Shown piece by piece: positions 36,785-45,879 of a stretch of DNA of 64,000 bases. Numbering within the stretch: position 1 is the stretch's first letter; the number at the start of each line of letters is the position of its first letter. Made by a program: the position numbers and the translations under genes. The notes beneath the pieces are model-generated. The model had not been told where the DNA came from. It saw nothing but the letters and a program-made list of their open reading frames with translations, and searched no databases. This stretch comes from Trinickia terrae (lineage in GTDB: Bacteria > Pseudomonadota > Gammaproteobacteria > Burkholderiales > Burkholderiaceae): the NCBI RefSeq assembly GCF_005144415.1, contig NZ_SWJE01000012.1, positions 1-64,000 of the forward strand. Reading direction: 5' to 3'.

Positions 36785-37891
36785 TCAGAGCATGCTGCCG
36801 TGGTCGAGCAGGTTGAGCATGCCTTCGCCGGTGCGCGGCATGCGTTCGCTGCTTTGCGCGAGCGCCTGCGGATCGATGCTGCCTTCGACGCGCACCATCT
36901 CGGCGGTGAAGCGCAGCGCGCGATGCAAGGCGATCGGGTACGCCAGGCCCAGCGTGCAGAAGACCAGCGCCAGATTGCCCAGCATGAGGCCCAGCAGGCG
37001 CGGGCCCGTCACGCGGCTCGCGAAACGCAATTGCGTGCCGAGCGTCGTATTGCCGGTGACGTGCCGCGCGACGAGCGCTGCATAGAAGCACTGGATCAGG
37101 AGCGCGCCGACCAGGAAGAGAAAGTAGAACGCGATGAGAGCGACGACTGCATGCCCGGACAATGCGTGCCGCCCTGCGCCATTCGCCAGCTCGCTCGTGA
37201 ACAGCGCCCCCAGGCTCTTGATAAAGATCGCCAGGAGCACGCCAAACAGCACGATGACGGCGATGAACGTGCCGACGAAAGCCAAATAGAGCTGGCCTGC
37301 ACGCCCCTCGAAATGAAACCGTTCGCTGCCGAAGCTGCTGGCGTTGATTCGGCGCTCGGCGAGACGCATCATCGTCCACGGCGTCATTTGCCCCAGCGTC
37401 ACGACGCACAGCAGACCATAGAGCAGCGCCATCACGCCATAGCGCAACGCGGAGCCGGACATGCCGCCGCGAATGCCGCACCAGAGCGTGCGGCTCAAGC
37501 GGTAGCGCTGGGCGCTGAAATGCGCACCCATCCCGACGACCACCAGGAACAGATACGCCGCGAAAATCGGCAACCCGCCGAGAGCGCGGCTTCCGGTCAC
37601 TCGCTGGAGAATGGCGCTCAGCACCACTGCAACTACGAAAATGCCGACGAAGGCGCCTATCGCCAGCAAATACCCTTTGAATAGCTCCCCGCCTTTGCCG
37701 GTGTATTCAAAGCGATTGCCTTGAAATTGCATGCGCGACCAGACATAGCGGCGCATTCTGCTGATCGCCCAAAAGCGATAGATGCCGAACGTGATCAGCG
37801 TAAGCAGCAGGTTCTTTAGAAAAATGCCGTAGATCTCGCCGATCTTGCCGTCGTATTGAAGCAGCGGGCGCTGCTCGCTATTCGAGTTCAT
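36785..37891 (-). CDS. YjgN/DUF898 family inner-membrane protein
   Basis: 368 residues with repeated DUF898-type units: GKIGEIYGIFLKNLLLTLIT, then YRFWAISRMRRYVWSRMQFQ and GNRFEYTGKGGELFKG. The pattern recurs in the second half (FHFEGRAGQLYLAFVGTF). About eight membrane segments. Function unknown; possibly a transporter or membrane organiser. It is co-transcribed with the M48 peptidase directly downstream. Confidence 0.87.
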   Translation of the reverse strand: MNSNSEQRPLLQYDGKIGEIYGIFLKNLLLTLITFGIYRFWAISRMRRYVWSRMQFQGNRFEYTGKGGELFKGYLLAIGAFVGIFVVAVVLSAILQRVTGSRALGGLPIFAAYLFLVVVGMGAHFSAQRYRLSRTLWCGIRGGMSGSALRYGVMALLYGLLCVVTLGQMTPWTMMRLAERRINASSFGSERFHFEGRAGQLYLAFVGTFIAVIVLFGVLLAIFIKSLGALFTSELANGAGRHALSGHAVVALIAFYFLFLVGALLIQCFYAALVARHVTGNTTLGTQLRFASRVTGPRLLGLMLGNLALVFCTLGLAYPIALHRALRFTAEMVRVEGSIDPQALAQSSERMPRTGEGMLNLLDHGSML

Positions 37892-38644
37892 TTCTTGTAC
37901 CCCCGGATATTGATTATGTTTCTACTATGCGCGTTCTGGAGATTCGATTTTCTATCGATCCAGATCACTGCATATTAGTCCGTCGGGAACAGATGCTCAA
38001 CTTAAGCGGGGCTTGGGGGGGTTGAGTAAGTTCGCTCAGGGTAGTGGCTAGTTCATTTCGCGGCCGGCCGCATGCGTTGCCCCTCCCCGGGGCGGGGGTC
38101 ACTTTGGTCTTGCCCAAAGTAACCAAAGGCGTGTCCTAGGCGGACGGCCTTGGCCCGTTAGCACTCAGTCCTGTCTGCGGTAGTGGTCGATGGGCTACCG
38201 CTGTCGCTCGCCGCACCGCCCGTTAGCACGCGGCACGTGGTTGCGCAGATTCGAATCAAATCAATGCGGGCGGTCAGGAAAGTCCTGAAGAGGCTTGTTT
38301 TGCGATGCTGCGTCATGCGCCCGAGCTCACTCTCAATCGTAGGCAACACGGGGCGCGGCCAAACCACCGCCTTCAATTTGTATCGTCGCAGAGCAACCAC
38401 GTGCCACGTGCTAACGGGACGTACGGCGGGCGACAACGGTAGCCCTCAGACCGCTACCGCCAACAGGACTGCGTGCTAACGGGCCAAGGCCGTCCGCCCA
38501 GGACGCGCTTTTGGTTACTTTTGGCAAGACAAAAGTGACCCACGCCCCGGGGAGGGGCAACGCTTGTGGACCGTCGCGAATTGAAGTTTCAAGAAAGCCT
38601 TAGCGAACGAACCAACCCGCGAACACCCCACCGCGCCGAAGGCC
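37892..38644. other. Intergenic region with inverted-repeat element copy 2
   Basis: Promoter region of the DUF898 gene (37892-38050), then the 534-bp repeat element, then about 60 bases to the siaC stop. No gene is seen; in siaABCD operons of pseudomonads siaD would follow siaC at this place. Confidence 0.6.
38052..38585. repeat. 534-bp inverted-repeat element, copy 2
   Basis: Its ends are TTCATTTCGC (38052-38061) and GCGAATTGAA (38576-38585, one mismatch to the perfect inverse). The right arm from about 38418 to 38563 is almost base-for-base the right arm of copy 1 (about 25602-25752). The two then diverge at once: copy 1 continues ATGCGGCCGG and copy 2 TTGTGGACCG. The left end of copy 2 carries the GGCCGGCCGCATGCG tip that copy 1 has on its right. 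The tips are thus exchanged relative to the arms, a mosaic pattern suggesting recombination between copies. No transposase inside. Confidence 0.85.
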
Positions 38645-39037
38645 TTACGTCTCGATCAGCACTTCATTAAACACAACAGACGTCACCCCAATCCCATACA
38701 ACAGATCCTGCCCAAGCTCCTGAATCGCGTCGTCGTCCGGATCGAATTCCCAGTCGATATCGACGGCGCAGCCGCGCTTGGTCGCATCGTGCAGAAGCGT
38801 AAAGAGCTGCCGCATCGCCTTCGTCGACGCACTGTTGATATAGGTAAGCCGCACCCGCATCACAAAGTGATCAGGCGCCGCAGTCTCCAGATACTGGCCG
38901 ATCAACTGCAGAATCGGCCCAAAGAACGTGTTCGGATTTTCAGGGTGGCACTCGCCTTCGACCGAAAGCCGCTTTTCAGCGGGCGAAAACTCGATCGCGG
39001 GAGTGAAGTCGGTACGGGGTAACTTGATCGGCGTCAT
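38645..39037 (-). CDS. siaC: SiaC-like regulatory phosphoprotein (DUF1987)
   Basis: 130 residues starting MTPIKLPRTDFTPAIEFSPA. DUF1987 features are GECHPENPNTFFGPILQ and the motif LTYINSASTKAMRQL (residues 64-78), whose Ser/Thr cluster corresponds to the phosphorylated site region of Pseudomonas SiaC. Established: unphosphorylated SiaC binds and activates the diguanylate cyclase SiaD, the kinase SiaB phosphorylates it and the phosphatase SiaA reverses this. Third gene of siaABC here, 16 bases after siaB. No cyclase follows. Confidence 0.85.
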   Translation of the reverse strand: MTPIKLPRTDFTPAIEFSPAEKRLSVEGECHPENPNTFFGPILQLIGQYLETAAPDHFVMRVRLTYINSASTKAMRQLFTLLHDATKRGCAVDIDWEFDPDDDAIQELGQDLLYGIGVTSVVFNEVLIET

Positions 39038-39053
39038 CGTGCTGCCTCTGGAA

Positions 39054-39617
39054 TTAGACAAATGCCTTGATATGAAAGCGAGCGAACCGCTCCGGCGCTT
39101 CTTCGTCGCCCGTGAATGCGTATTCGATCGGATGCGCGCTGTCGCGCGCGATGGTCAAGAGCCCAAGGCCTGCGCCCTTGCTGATGGTGTCGTTGACGGC
39201 GTGGTCGTCGTTGGCGAGCTGCTCGCGATAGGCCTGCTTGATTTCCTCGAGCGTCATCTGCTTGAGCTGCTCGAGCTTGGCCGTGATGCGCGCCACCTGT
39301 TCGTGCGGCACGAGATTGCCGCAGATGATCCAGTAACTGTCGCCCTCGCGGCCGACGGCGATCGCGCCCGGGCGCGACTCTGAGTTTCCGTCGGCCTCCA
39401 CGCAGCCGCCGTAATGCAGCACGTTCTGCGCCATCTCCATGAAGGTCGAAAAGAGCTTGCGCTTGGCCGGGCCGCCCACGTCCTCCTGCTCGAGCCGGCT
39501 CTTCAGGCTCGTCGACAGCGAACGCCGCACTTCTTCGTCGAAGTGGCCGCTGTAGTAGTAGACGAGGCCCGCGCTATCGGCTGCGCTGTGAAATGCCTGG
39601 AATGCGCTGAAGTCCAT
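39054..39617 (-). CDS. siaB: SiaB-like protein kinase
   Basis: About 187 residues starting MDFSAFQAFHSAADSAGLVY. The GHKL-like ATPase features are the N-box region STFMEMAQNVLHYGG and a C-terminal glycine loop SKGAGLGLLTIARDSAH. It phosphorylates SiaC. I prefer the ATG at 39617, because GAGG is seven bases upstream; the alternative ATG at 39623 overlaps the siaA stop (ATGA) but has GAGG only two bases away. Confidence 0.87.
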   Translation of the reverse strand: MDFSAFQAFHSAADSAGLVYYYSGHFDEEVRRSLSTSLKSRLEQEDVGGPAKRKLFSTFMEMAQNVLHYGGCVEADGNSESRPGAIAVGREGDSYWIICGNLVPHEQVARITAKLEQLKQMTLEEIKQAYREQLANDDHAVNDTISKGAGLGLLTIARDSAHPIEYAFTGDEEAPERFARFHIKAFV

Positions 39618-39619
39618 CG

Positions 39620-40906
39620 TCATGCCTCGTTCGTGAACGTGAAGAAGCAGACGTCGTCGCGGCGATGCTGGCTGCCCTGCCACTCGGCAAAGCTCGCGAG
39701 CAGCGTGTCGCCGAACTGCTGCGGGCTTTGCGCGCGCTGCTCGGCAAACAGCTTGTAGAGGCGCTTGCGGCCGTGCGCGATCTTCTTCGGGCCGCCGACC
39801 TGGTCGATGATGCCGTCGGTGGTGATCAGCGCGCGGTAGCCGGGCTGCAGCGCCTGATAGCGGCTCGTGAACGCGAAATCGTCGGGCGTGTCGCTGTAGC
39901 CGACGCCCATCTTGTCCCCTTCGAGCACGACCACTTCCGCTTGCGCATCCGCCACGAGCGCAAGCTCGAGCCGCGCAGCCGCGTATTGCATCTGCGTGCC
40001 CTTGCCCGTGAGCACGAACATGAACGCATCGAGCCCGTCGTCGGACTTGCCGCGGCGCGGCGTCTGCACGCTCGCGCCGCTCGCCTCTTGGCCGAGCACC
40101 TTCTTGATGTAGCGGCTCAGGCCCGAAAGCACCACGGCCGGGTCCGGCTCTTCGCCGCCCGTCGCGATATGGTTCTCGAGGTACGAGAGCGTGATGAGCG
40201 TCATGAACGCGCCCGGCACGCCATGGCCCGTGCAGTCGATGATCGCGCCGAATACGCCGTTTTTCGTGGCGCGAAAGAAATAGCAGTCGCCGCCGACGAC
40301 ATCGCGCGGCAGCCATTCGAGGCGCGCGGAAGGCAGGCAGGCCGCGAGCTCGCGATCCGAGTTGCCGAGGTTCGATTGCTGGATCGCGGAGGCGTACTCG
40401 ATGCTCGAAAGCAGTTGCCGGGTCTTCGCCGCTTCGATGTCCGACATCGCCTTGATGAGCGCCATGCCGCTGCCGACGCCGGTATATTGACCGTCGCGCG
40501 TGCAGATGAAACCGTCCTTCATCACGCGCGATTCCGGCTCGACCGCATTGCGCACGACGACCTCGATCGGCGTCTTGACGTCGACGACGAGCGGCTCCTG
40601 GTTCGCAAACGAGACGCACGCGCGCTTGCCGAACACTTCGCGCGAAAACGGCCGCCCGTACTGCTCCATGAACACGTTGCGGTTGACGAGCGCGATCGGC
40701 GCACCGTCCTTCACCACGGCCACCGCTTCGATGTCGGGAGTCTCGAGAAAGTATTCCTGCAATTGCGCGTTCGTCATCGTCGACGGAATCGCGGCCGCTT
40801 CCGCGGCAATCTGCCCCGCGTGCACGACGAGCCCGGGAGCCGCCGCGTCTTGCTGATCGGAACTGGCGGTTGCCAGAGCGCTATAGAGCTGTTCGATACT
40901 GGCCAT
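39620..40906 (-). CDS. siaA: SiaA-like PP2C/SpoIIE phosphatase with N-terminal sensor-like domain
   Basis: About 428 residues. Residues 45-130 look like a CBS-like or ligand-sensing module (IEAVAVVKDGAPIALVNRNV, MEQYGRPFSREVFGKRACVS). The C-terminal SpoIIE-type PP2C domain has metal-binding Asp motifs RDVVGGDCYFF, IIDCTGHGVPGAFMT and ALITTDGIIDQVGG. No transmembrane helix or HAMP domain is seen, unlike Pseudomonas SiaA, which is a membrane sensor. Role: dephosphorylates SiaC in response to an unknown signal, here probably cytosolic. First gene of siaABC, divergent from wspA. Confidence 0.87.
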   Translation of the reverse strand: MASIEQLYSALATASSDQQDAAAPGLVVHAGQIAAEAAAIPSTMTNAQLQEYFLETPDIEAVAVVKDGAPIALVNRNVFMEQYGRPFSREVFGKRACVSFANQEPLVVDVKTPIEVVVRNAVEPESRVMKDGFICTRDGQYTGVGSGMALIKAMSDIEAAKTRQLLSSIEYASAIQQSNLGNSDRELAACLPSARLEWLPRDVVGGDCYFFRATKNGVFGAIIDCTGHGVPGAFMTLITLSYLENHIATGGEEPDPAVVLSGLSRYIKKVLGQEASGASVQTPRRGKSDDGLDAFMFVLTGKGTQMQYAAARLELALVADAQAEVVVLEGDKMGVGYSDTPDDFAFTSRYQALQPGYRALITTDGIIDQVGGPKKIAHGRKRLYKLFAEQRAQSPQQFGDTLLASFAEWQGSQHRRDDVCFFTFTNEA

Positions 40907-41498
40907 AGAAGATCCCACTGCAAACGAAGACAGGAAGTCACGCGACGTAAGGGGCAAATGCAAGTCGGCACGGACGCGTCAAGCGGCGTCGCAGCCACCG
41001 TAGCCGCCCGGGAAATTAGCGCTGCGGCATGACAATTCCGTTAACGCAAGGCCACGTTTTTCCTTACCGCGGGTCTTTTTGGGCAATAGCTTACGAATTC
41101 CAAAGAAAAACTTTCCGAGGCCTAAAGTTTGTCTAAAATTGACCGATATAAATGGCCCGGCTTTTGAAGCGGCGGCTTGAAAAGCACGAGCCCAATGCTT
41201 TCACGCTGCTTTCAAATATTGCAATAACCACCAATTGACCCGTGCGCCCAGACCTATAGAAAATTCGGCAAACCACTGAGAAGCGAGACCATTCCAGGCA
41301 TGACACGCGGCGCAGCCCTTGACCGGAGAGCCTGCCGCCAAGACCGAAGCCCCGATCTGCCGGACATTACATGCACTTTTCGGCGAAATGGTTCTTCCCG
41401 AAGTCGTATAGCTTTGACGAGCAGCGTGCATGGCCGGGAATGCGCCTATCGGACTGGCGCCGGCGCCCGCTTATTCACTTCAGAAAGAGGCATTGACG
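40907..41498. other. Divergent intergenic region between siaA and wspA
   Basis: 592 bases controlling two biofilm signalling operons. It contains the sigma-28-like promoter at 41123-41149 pointing to wspA, and an AAAGAGG ribosome site for wspA at 41484-41490. No gene is supported here. Confidence 0.6.
41123..41149 (+). promoter_or_regulatory. Sigma-28 (FliA)-type promoter for the wsp operon
   Basis: TAAAGTTT (41123-41130), an 11-base spacer, then ACCGATAT (41142-41149). The enterobacterial FliA consensus is TAAAGTTT-N11-GCCGATAA, so the minus-35 is perfect and the minus-10 matches 6 of 8. It points towards wspA, with a leader of about 340 bases. Confidence 0.6.
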
Positions 41499-43175
41499 AT
41501 GGCTACCGTGTCGCCACGCGCTAACAGCGCCCCCTTGCCCGGCGTATCGGCCGGCGCCAGGTTCACCCTCGGGCGCCGCATTGTCGCCATCTTCGGCGCG
41601 CTGTTCGTGCTGATGCTAGTGATGGCCGCGATTTCCTATACGCGCCTCAGGGCGATCGACGACGAAGCGGTCAGCCTGAACCGAGACTCGGTGCCGGGCC
41701 TCTACTACGCCGCCGCGCTGCGCATCACCTCGGTCGAAAGCTACGAAGCGCTCGAGCGCGCTGTGTTCGCCAACACCGACGACCAAGGCGCCAAGCGCGA
41801 TTTCGACCATTTGGCGAACGTGCTGCGCGAATTCGACAAGAACGTCGGCGACTATCAAACCACGCTCTTTCGCGACGACGACAAAGCGCGCTTTAACGAA
41901 TTCAAGTCCGCTTACGACCAATATCTGCCTTTGGTCAGCGACGTCGTTCACGAGGCGCAGACGTCGCGGCCCGCCGCGCACGCCTCGTTCGCGCGCGTAT
42001 TCCCCGCATGGCAGAAGGTGATTGCCCAAGCCGACAAGCTCGTCGCCGAAAACCACGGTCAGGCCAACGACTCGGCCAACGCGATCCGCGACTCGGTGAG
42101 CGGCACCGAATACACGCTCGCCACGGCGCTCGGCGTCGTGCTGCTCGTCGCGCTCGTCACCGGCTATGCGCTCCTTCGCGCGATCACCGTGCCGATGGCG
42201 CGGCTCGTCGAAGTGCACGACGTGATGCGCACCGGCAATCTCACGCAGCGCCTGAACCTGCGCCGCAACGACGAGTTCGGCACGCTCGAGGACGGCTTCA
42301 ACCGCATGGCCGAAGAGCTCACGAGCCTCGTTGCGCAGGCGCAGAAGTCGTCGCTGCAGGTCACGACCTCGGTCAGCGAGATCGCCGCCACGTCGAAGGA
42401 GCAGCAGGCCACCGCGAGCGAAACCGCCGCGACCACCACCGAGATCAACGCGACCTCGCGCGAGATCTCAGCCACCGCGCGCGACCTGCTGCGCACGATC
42501 AACGAAGTGTCGGCGGTCGCGGAGCAATCGGCGACGCTCGCGGGCGCGAGCCAGAGCGGCGTCGCGCGCATGGAAGAGACGATGCGCGGCGTGATGGAAG
42601 CCGCGGGCTCGGTCAACGCGAAGCTCGCGATCCTCAACGAGAAAGCCGTCAACATCAACCAGGTCGTCGCCACCATCACCAAGGTCGCCGACCAGACCAA
42701 CCTGCTCTCGCTGAACGCGGCGATCGAAGCCGAAAAAGCCGGCGAGTACGGCCGCGGCTTCGCCGTGGTCGCCACCGAGATCCGCCGCCTCGCCGACCAG
42801 ACGGCCGTCGCCACTTATGACATCGAGCAGACCGTCAAGGAGATCCAGTCGGCGGTGTCGGCCGGCGTGATGGGCATGGACAAGTTCTCCGAGGAAGTGC
42901 GCCGCGGCATGCGCGACGTGCAGGAGGTGGGCGGCCAGCTCTCGCAGATCATCAACGAAGTGCAGGCGCTCGCGCCGCGCTTTGCTCGCGTGAACGACGG
43001 GATGCACACGCAGGCGAGCGGCGCCGAGCAGATCACGCAGGCGCTCTCGCAGCTGTCCGAAGCGGCGCAGCAGACCGCGGAATCGCTGCGCCAGTCGTCG
43101 CAGGCGATCGACGATCTCACGCTCGTCGCCAACCAGCTTCGCACCGGCGTGTCGCGCTTCAAGATCGAAGCCTGA
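41499..43175 (+). CDS. wspA: Wsp surface-sensing chemoreceptor
   Basis: About 558 residues; Pseudomonas WspA has 542. TM1 lies at about residues 27-46, followed by a periplasmic four-helix sensor, TM2 (TLATALGVVLLVALVTGYAL), a HAMP domain (VPMARLVEVHDVMRTGNLTQ) and a signalling coiled coil with tip VADQTNLLSLNAAIEAEKAG. AAAGAGG precedes the ATG by eight bases. In the Wsp system WspA responds to surface contact or envelope stress and activates the kinase WspE, raising cyclic-di-GMP through WspR. First gene of a complete seven-gene operon. Confidence 0.94.
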   Translation: MATVSPRANSAPLPGVSAGARFTLGRRIVAIFGALFVLMLVMAAISYTRLRAIDDEAVSLNRDSVPGLYYAAALRITSVESYEALERAVFANTDDQGAKRDFDHLANVLREFDKNVGDYQTTLFRDDDKARFNEFKSAYDQYLPLVSDVVHEAQTSRPAAHASFARVFPAWQKVIAQADKLVAENHGQANDSANAIRDSVSGTEYTLATALGVVLLVALVTGYALLRAITVPMARLVEVHDVMRTGNLTQRLNLRRNDEFGTLEDGFNRMAEELTSLVAQAQKSSLQVTTSVSEIAATSKEQQATASETAATTTEINATSREISATARDLLRTINEVSAVAEQSATLAGASQSGVARMEETMRGVMEAAGSVNAKLAILNEKAVNINQVVATITKVADQTNLLSLNAAIEAEKAGEYGRGFAVVATEIRRLADQTAVATYDIEQTVKEIQSAVSAGVMGMDKFSEEVRRGMRDVQEVGGQLSQIINEVQALAPRFARVNDGMHTQASGAEQITQALSQLSEAAQQTAESLRQSSQAIDDLTLVANQLRTGVSRFKIEA

Positions 43176-43204
43176 CCGTCATCCAGCCCGGGCGGCCGCA
43201 CGCA

Positions 43205-43714
43205 ATGCTCTTCCTCCTGTTCGAACTCGACAGCGACCGGTACGCGCTCGACGCGAGCCGGATCGCCGAAGTGCTGGCGCTGACGCCGGCCAAAGCGATC
43301 CCCGGCGCGCCCGCCTGGGTGGCCGGCGTGATCGACCGGCGCGGCGAGCCCGTGCCCGTCGTCGACGTGGCGCAGCTCGCGCTCGGGCGTCCCGCCCGGG
43401 AGCTGCGCTCCACGCGCCTCGTGCTCGTGCGCTACCGTCCGGACGCCGCGTCTGAAGGCGGCGCAAGCGGCCCGGCCGGAGAGCGGCTGCTCGGCCTGAT
43501 CGTCGAGCGCGCGACGCAGACGCGGCGCATCGAGCGCGACCGCTTCGCCGATACCGGCGTCGCGACGCCGCACGCGCGCTGGCTCGGCCCCGTGGCGAGC
43601 GATGCCGACGGTCTCGTCCAGTGGGTCGACCCGCGCGACATGCTCGACGACGACGTCAAGGCGCTGCTGTTCGCGAAGACGTCCGCCGAGCCACAGCCGG
43701 CGCCTGCATCATGA
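43205..43714 (+). CDS. wspB: CheW-like adaptor
   Basis: 169 residues, CheW fold: LFELDSDRYALDASRIAEVL at the start, AWVAGVIDRRGEPVPVVDVA in the middle. It links WspA to the kinase WspE. It starts 29 bases after wspA and overlaps wspC by ATGA. No strong ribosome site, so coupling to wspA is likely. Confidence 0.92.
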   Translation: MLFLLFELDSDRYALDASRIAEVLALTPAKAIPGAPAWVAGVIDRRGEPVPVVDVAQLALGRPARELRSTRLVLVRYRPDAASEGGASGPAGERLLGLIVERATQTRRIERDRFADTGVATPHARWLGPVASDADGLVQWVDPRDMLDDDVKALLFAKTSAEPQPAPAS

Positions 43715-45135
43715 GCGCATCCGCCTCCCTGGACGCCGCCTTGCCGCGCTATGAAGCGTGGCTCGCCCGCGAGACCGGCATCGACGCGGAAACGCTCGGC
43801 GCGAGCGGCCTCGCGCGCGCGGTGCTGGAGCGCACGCGGGCAACGCAAGGCCTCGGCGAACCGGCGGCAGAGATCTCCGAAAACGCGCTCGAAGCGTACT
43901 ACCAGCAGCTGATCGCCTCGCCCGAAGAACGGCAGGCGCTGATCGAAACGCTGGTCGTGCCCGAGACATGGTTCTTCCGCGATCGCGAAGCGTTCGCCGC
44001 CCTCGCGCGGCTCGCGCACGAACGGCTCGTGCGTGAACCGGCCCGCGCGCTGCGCGTGCTGAGCGCCCCCTGCTCTACGGGCGAAGAGCCCTATTCGATC
44101 GCGATGGCCTTGCTCGATGCGGGGATCGCGGCCGAGCGCTTTTCGGTCGACGCCGTCGACATCAGCGAGCGGGCGCTCAACCATGCGCGCCTCGCGATGT
44201 ACGGACGCAACTCGTTTCGCGGCCATGCGCTCGAATTCCGCGCACGGCATTTCAGCGCGACAGAGGACGGGTGGCGCTTGCACGAGCGCGTGCGCGAGGC
44301 GGTGCGCTTTGCGCGCGTCAACCTGTTCGAAGCGCCGCCGTCGAATGGCGGCGTGAAGTACGACTTCATCTTCTGCCGCAACATGCTGATCTATTTCGGC
44401 CGTGATGCGCAGGATCAGGCGATCCGCCGGCTCGACGCGCAGCTCGCGGATGGCGGCGCGATCTTCGTCGGCCCGGCCGAGACCGGCTTGATGATGCGGC
44501 ATCCGCTGAGCCCGGCGCGCATTCCGCTTGCGTTCGCGTTTCGGCGCGCGCAGCCGGAGGAAACGGCGGCGCGTGGGGCGTTTGCGTTGCCGGTGTTGCC
44601 GATGGCAACAACCGCGACGGCTGACAAAGGCGCCGCCGATAGACAACCGCTGCCGGTTATCGCGCGACGTTCGGGCACGGCATCCGCGCCCGCAACTGTC
44701 TTTACGCCGCCGCGCCCGATCGAGCAGCGTGTTCCTGCGCCGCCCGCGCAGCCTCGCCCCGTCACACGGCCTGCCGCGCCTGCGCCCGCCACGCTCGAAG
44801 ACGCACGCCGCAGCGCCGACGCCGGCCGTCTCGACGAAGCCGCGATGCTCGCGCACGCATTCATGAAGCAGCACGGCCCGCACGCCGACGCGTTCTACCT
44901 GCTCGGCCTGATCGCCGACGCGCAGAACCGCGGCGACGAAGCACACGACCACTACCGCAAGGCGCTGTACCTGGAGCCCACGCACTACGAGGCGCTGACC
45001 CATCTCGCGGCATTGCTCGACATGATGGGCGACACGGCCGGCGCAGAACGGCTGATGCGCCGCGTCGAACGCGCCACGCCGCCGACGGCGCCGGCAAGCG
45101 CCGGTGCGCGTAACGCTCTCGCGAGGACCTCATGA
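43711..45135 (+). CDS. wspC: CheR-like methyltransferase with TPR domain
   Basis: 474 residues. The CheR domain has the SAM motif VLSAPCSTGEEPYSIAMALL, plus VDAVDISERALNHARLAMYG and FIFCRNMLIYFGRDAQDQAI. A Pro/Ala-rich linker (about 275-345) leads to TPR repeats (ADAFYLLGLIADAQNRGDEA, HYRKALYLEPTHYEALTHLA). It methylates WspA glutamates to raise its activity. It overlaps both neighbours by four bases. Confidence 0.94.
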   Translation: MSASASLDAALPRYEAWLARETGIDAETLGASGLARAVLERTRATQGLGEPAAEISENALEAYYQQLIASPEERQALIETLVVPETWFFRDREAFAALARLAHERLVREPARALRVLSAPCSTGEEPYSIAMALLDAGIAAERFSVDAVDISERALNHARLAMYGRNSFRGHALEFRARHFSATEDGWRLHERVREAVRFARVNLFEAPPSNGGVKYDFIFCRNMLIYFGRDAQDQAIRRLDAQLADGGAIFVGPAETGLMMRHPLSPARIPLAFAFRRAQPEETAARGAFALPVLPMATTATADKGAADRQPLPVIARRSGTASAPATVFTPPRPIEQRVPAPPAQPRPVTRPAAPAPATLEDARRSADAGRLDEAAMLAHAFMKQHGPHADAFYLLGLIADAQNRGDEAHDHYRKALYLEPTHYEALTHLAALLDMMGDTAGAERLMRRVERATPPTAPASAGARNALARTS

Positions 45136-45857
45136 AACGCGACCCGAACCCCACACCGGGCGCGTCGCCTGTCGACGCTTGCTGGAACCGCATCGGCACG
45201 CGCGGCGACGGCTCGTGTCCGCAACTGGCGACGTATTCGCGCTGCCTGAACTGTCCCGTCTTCGAGAAGGCCGCCTCCACGCTGCTCGACCGCCCGCTCG
45301 ACGACACGGACCTTGCCGCCGCGCTGGAAGTTGCGCGCGCAACGAACGCGGATCGAACGCGCGATGCGGCTCGCAGCGAAACGGCCACCGAGGCAACGCA
45401 AGCGCAATCCGCGCTCGTCTTCCGCATCGCCGACGAATGGCTCGCGCTGCCGAGCACCACGCTCAAGCAGATCGACAACCTCCGCCCGATCCACTCGCTG
45501 CCGCACCGGCGCAACCGCGCCGTGCTGGGGCTCGTCAACGTGCGCGGCGCGCTGACCGTCGCCGTCTCGCTCGGCGAGCTGCTGCGTCTCGACCGCGCCG
45601 CCGCGAGCGCGCCCTCGTCGCGCAAGCGCTATCCGCGCATGCTGGTGGCCGCCCACCGCGGCGAGCCCGTGGCGTTTCCAGTGGACGAAGTCGAAGGCGT
45701 CCTGCGTTTTGCGGCCAGCGAGCTCTTGCCGGTGCCGACGACGCTCGCCCACTCGACCGGCTCGCACGCAAGCGGCGTGCTCGCGTGGCGCGACACCACG
45801 ATCGGCCTGCTCGATCCGGACCGCGTGTTCGAATCGCTTGCCGGGAGCCTGAAATGA
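45132..45857 (+). CDS. wspD: CheW-like adaptor with Cys-rich N-terminus
   Basis: 241 residues. The N-terminal segment is typical of WspD, with conserved Cys (ACWNRIGTRGDGSCPQLATY, SRCLNCPVFEKAA), followed by a CheW domain (SALVFRIADEWLALPSTTLK, RNRAVLGLVNVRGALTVAVS). It is the second adaptor of the Wsp complex. It starts inside the wspC stop (ATGA). Confidence 0.92.
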   Translation: MKRDPNPTPGASPVDACWNRIGTRGDGSCPQLATYSRCLNCPVFEKAASTLLDRPLDDTDLAAALEVARATNADRTRDAARSETATEATQAQSALVFRIADEWLALPSTTLKQIDNLRPIHSLPHRRNRAVLGLVNVRGALTVAVSLGELLRLDRAAASAPSSRKRYPRMLVAAHRGEPVAFPVDEVEGVLRFAASELLPVPTTLAHSTGSHASGVLAWRDTTIGLLDPDRVFESLAGSLK

Positions 45858-45879
45858 AACAACCCCGGCGCCTACCGCG

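Noticed and set aside
35760-37481. Long 573-codon version of the M48 peptidase
   Set aside because: The extra N-terminal part is a shadow of the DUF898 gene; the peptidase homology and hydrophobic anchor begin after the GTG at 36782.
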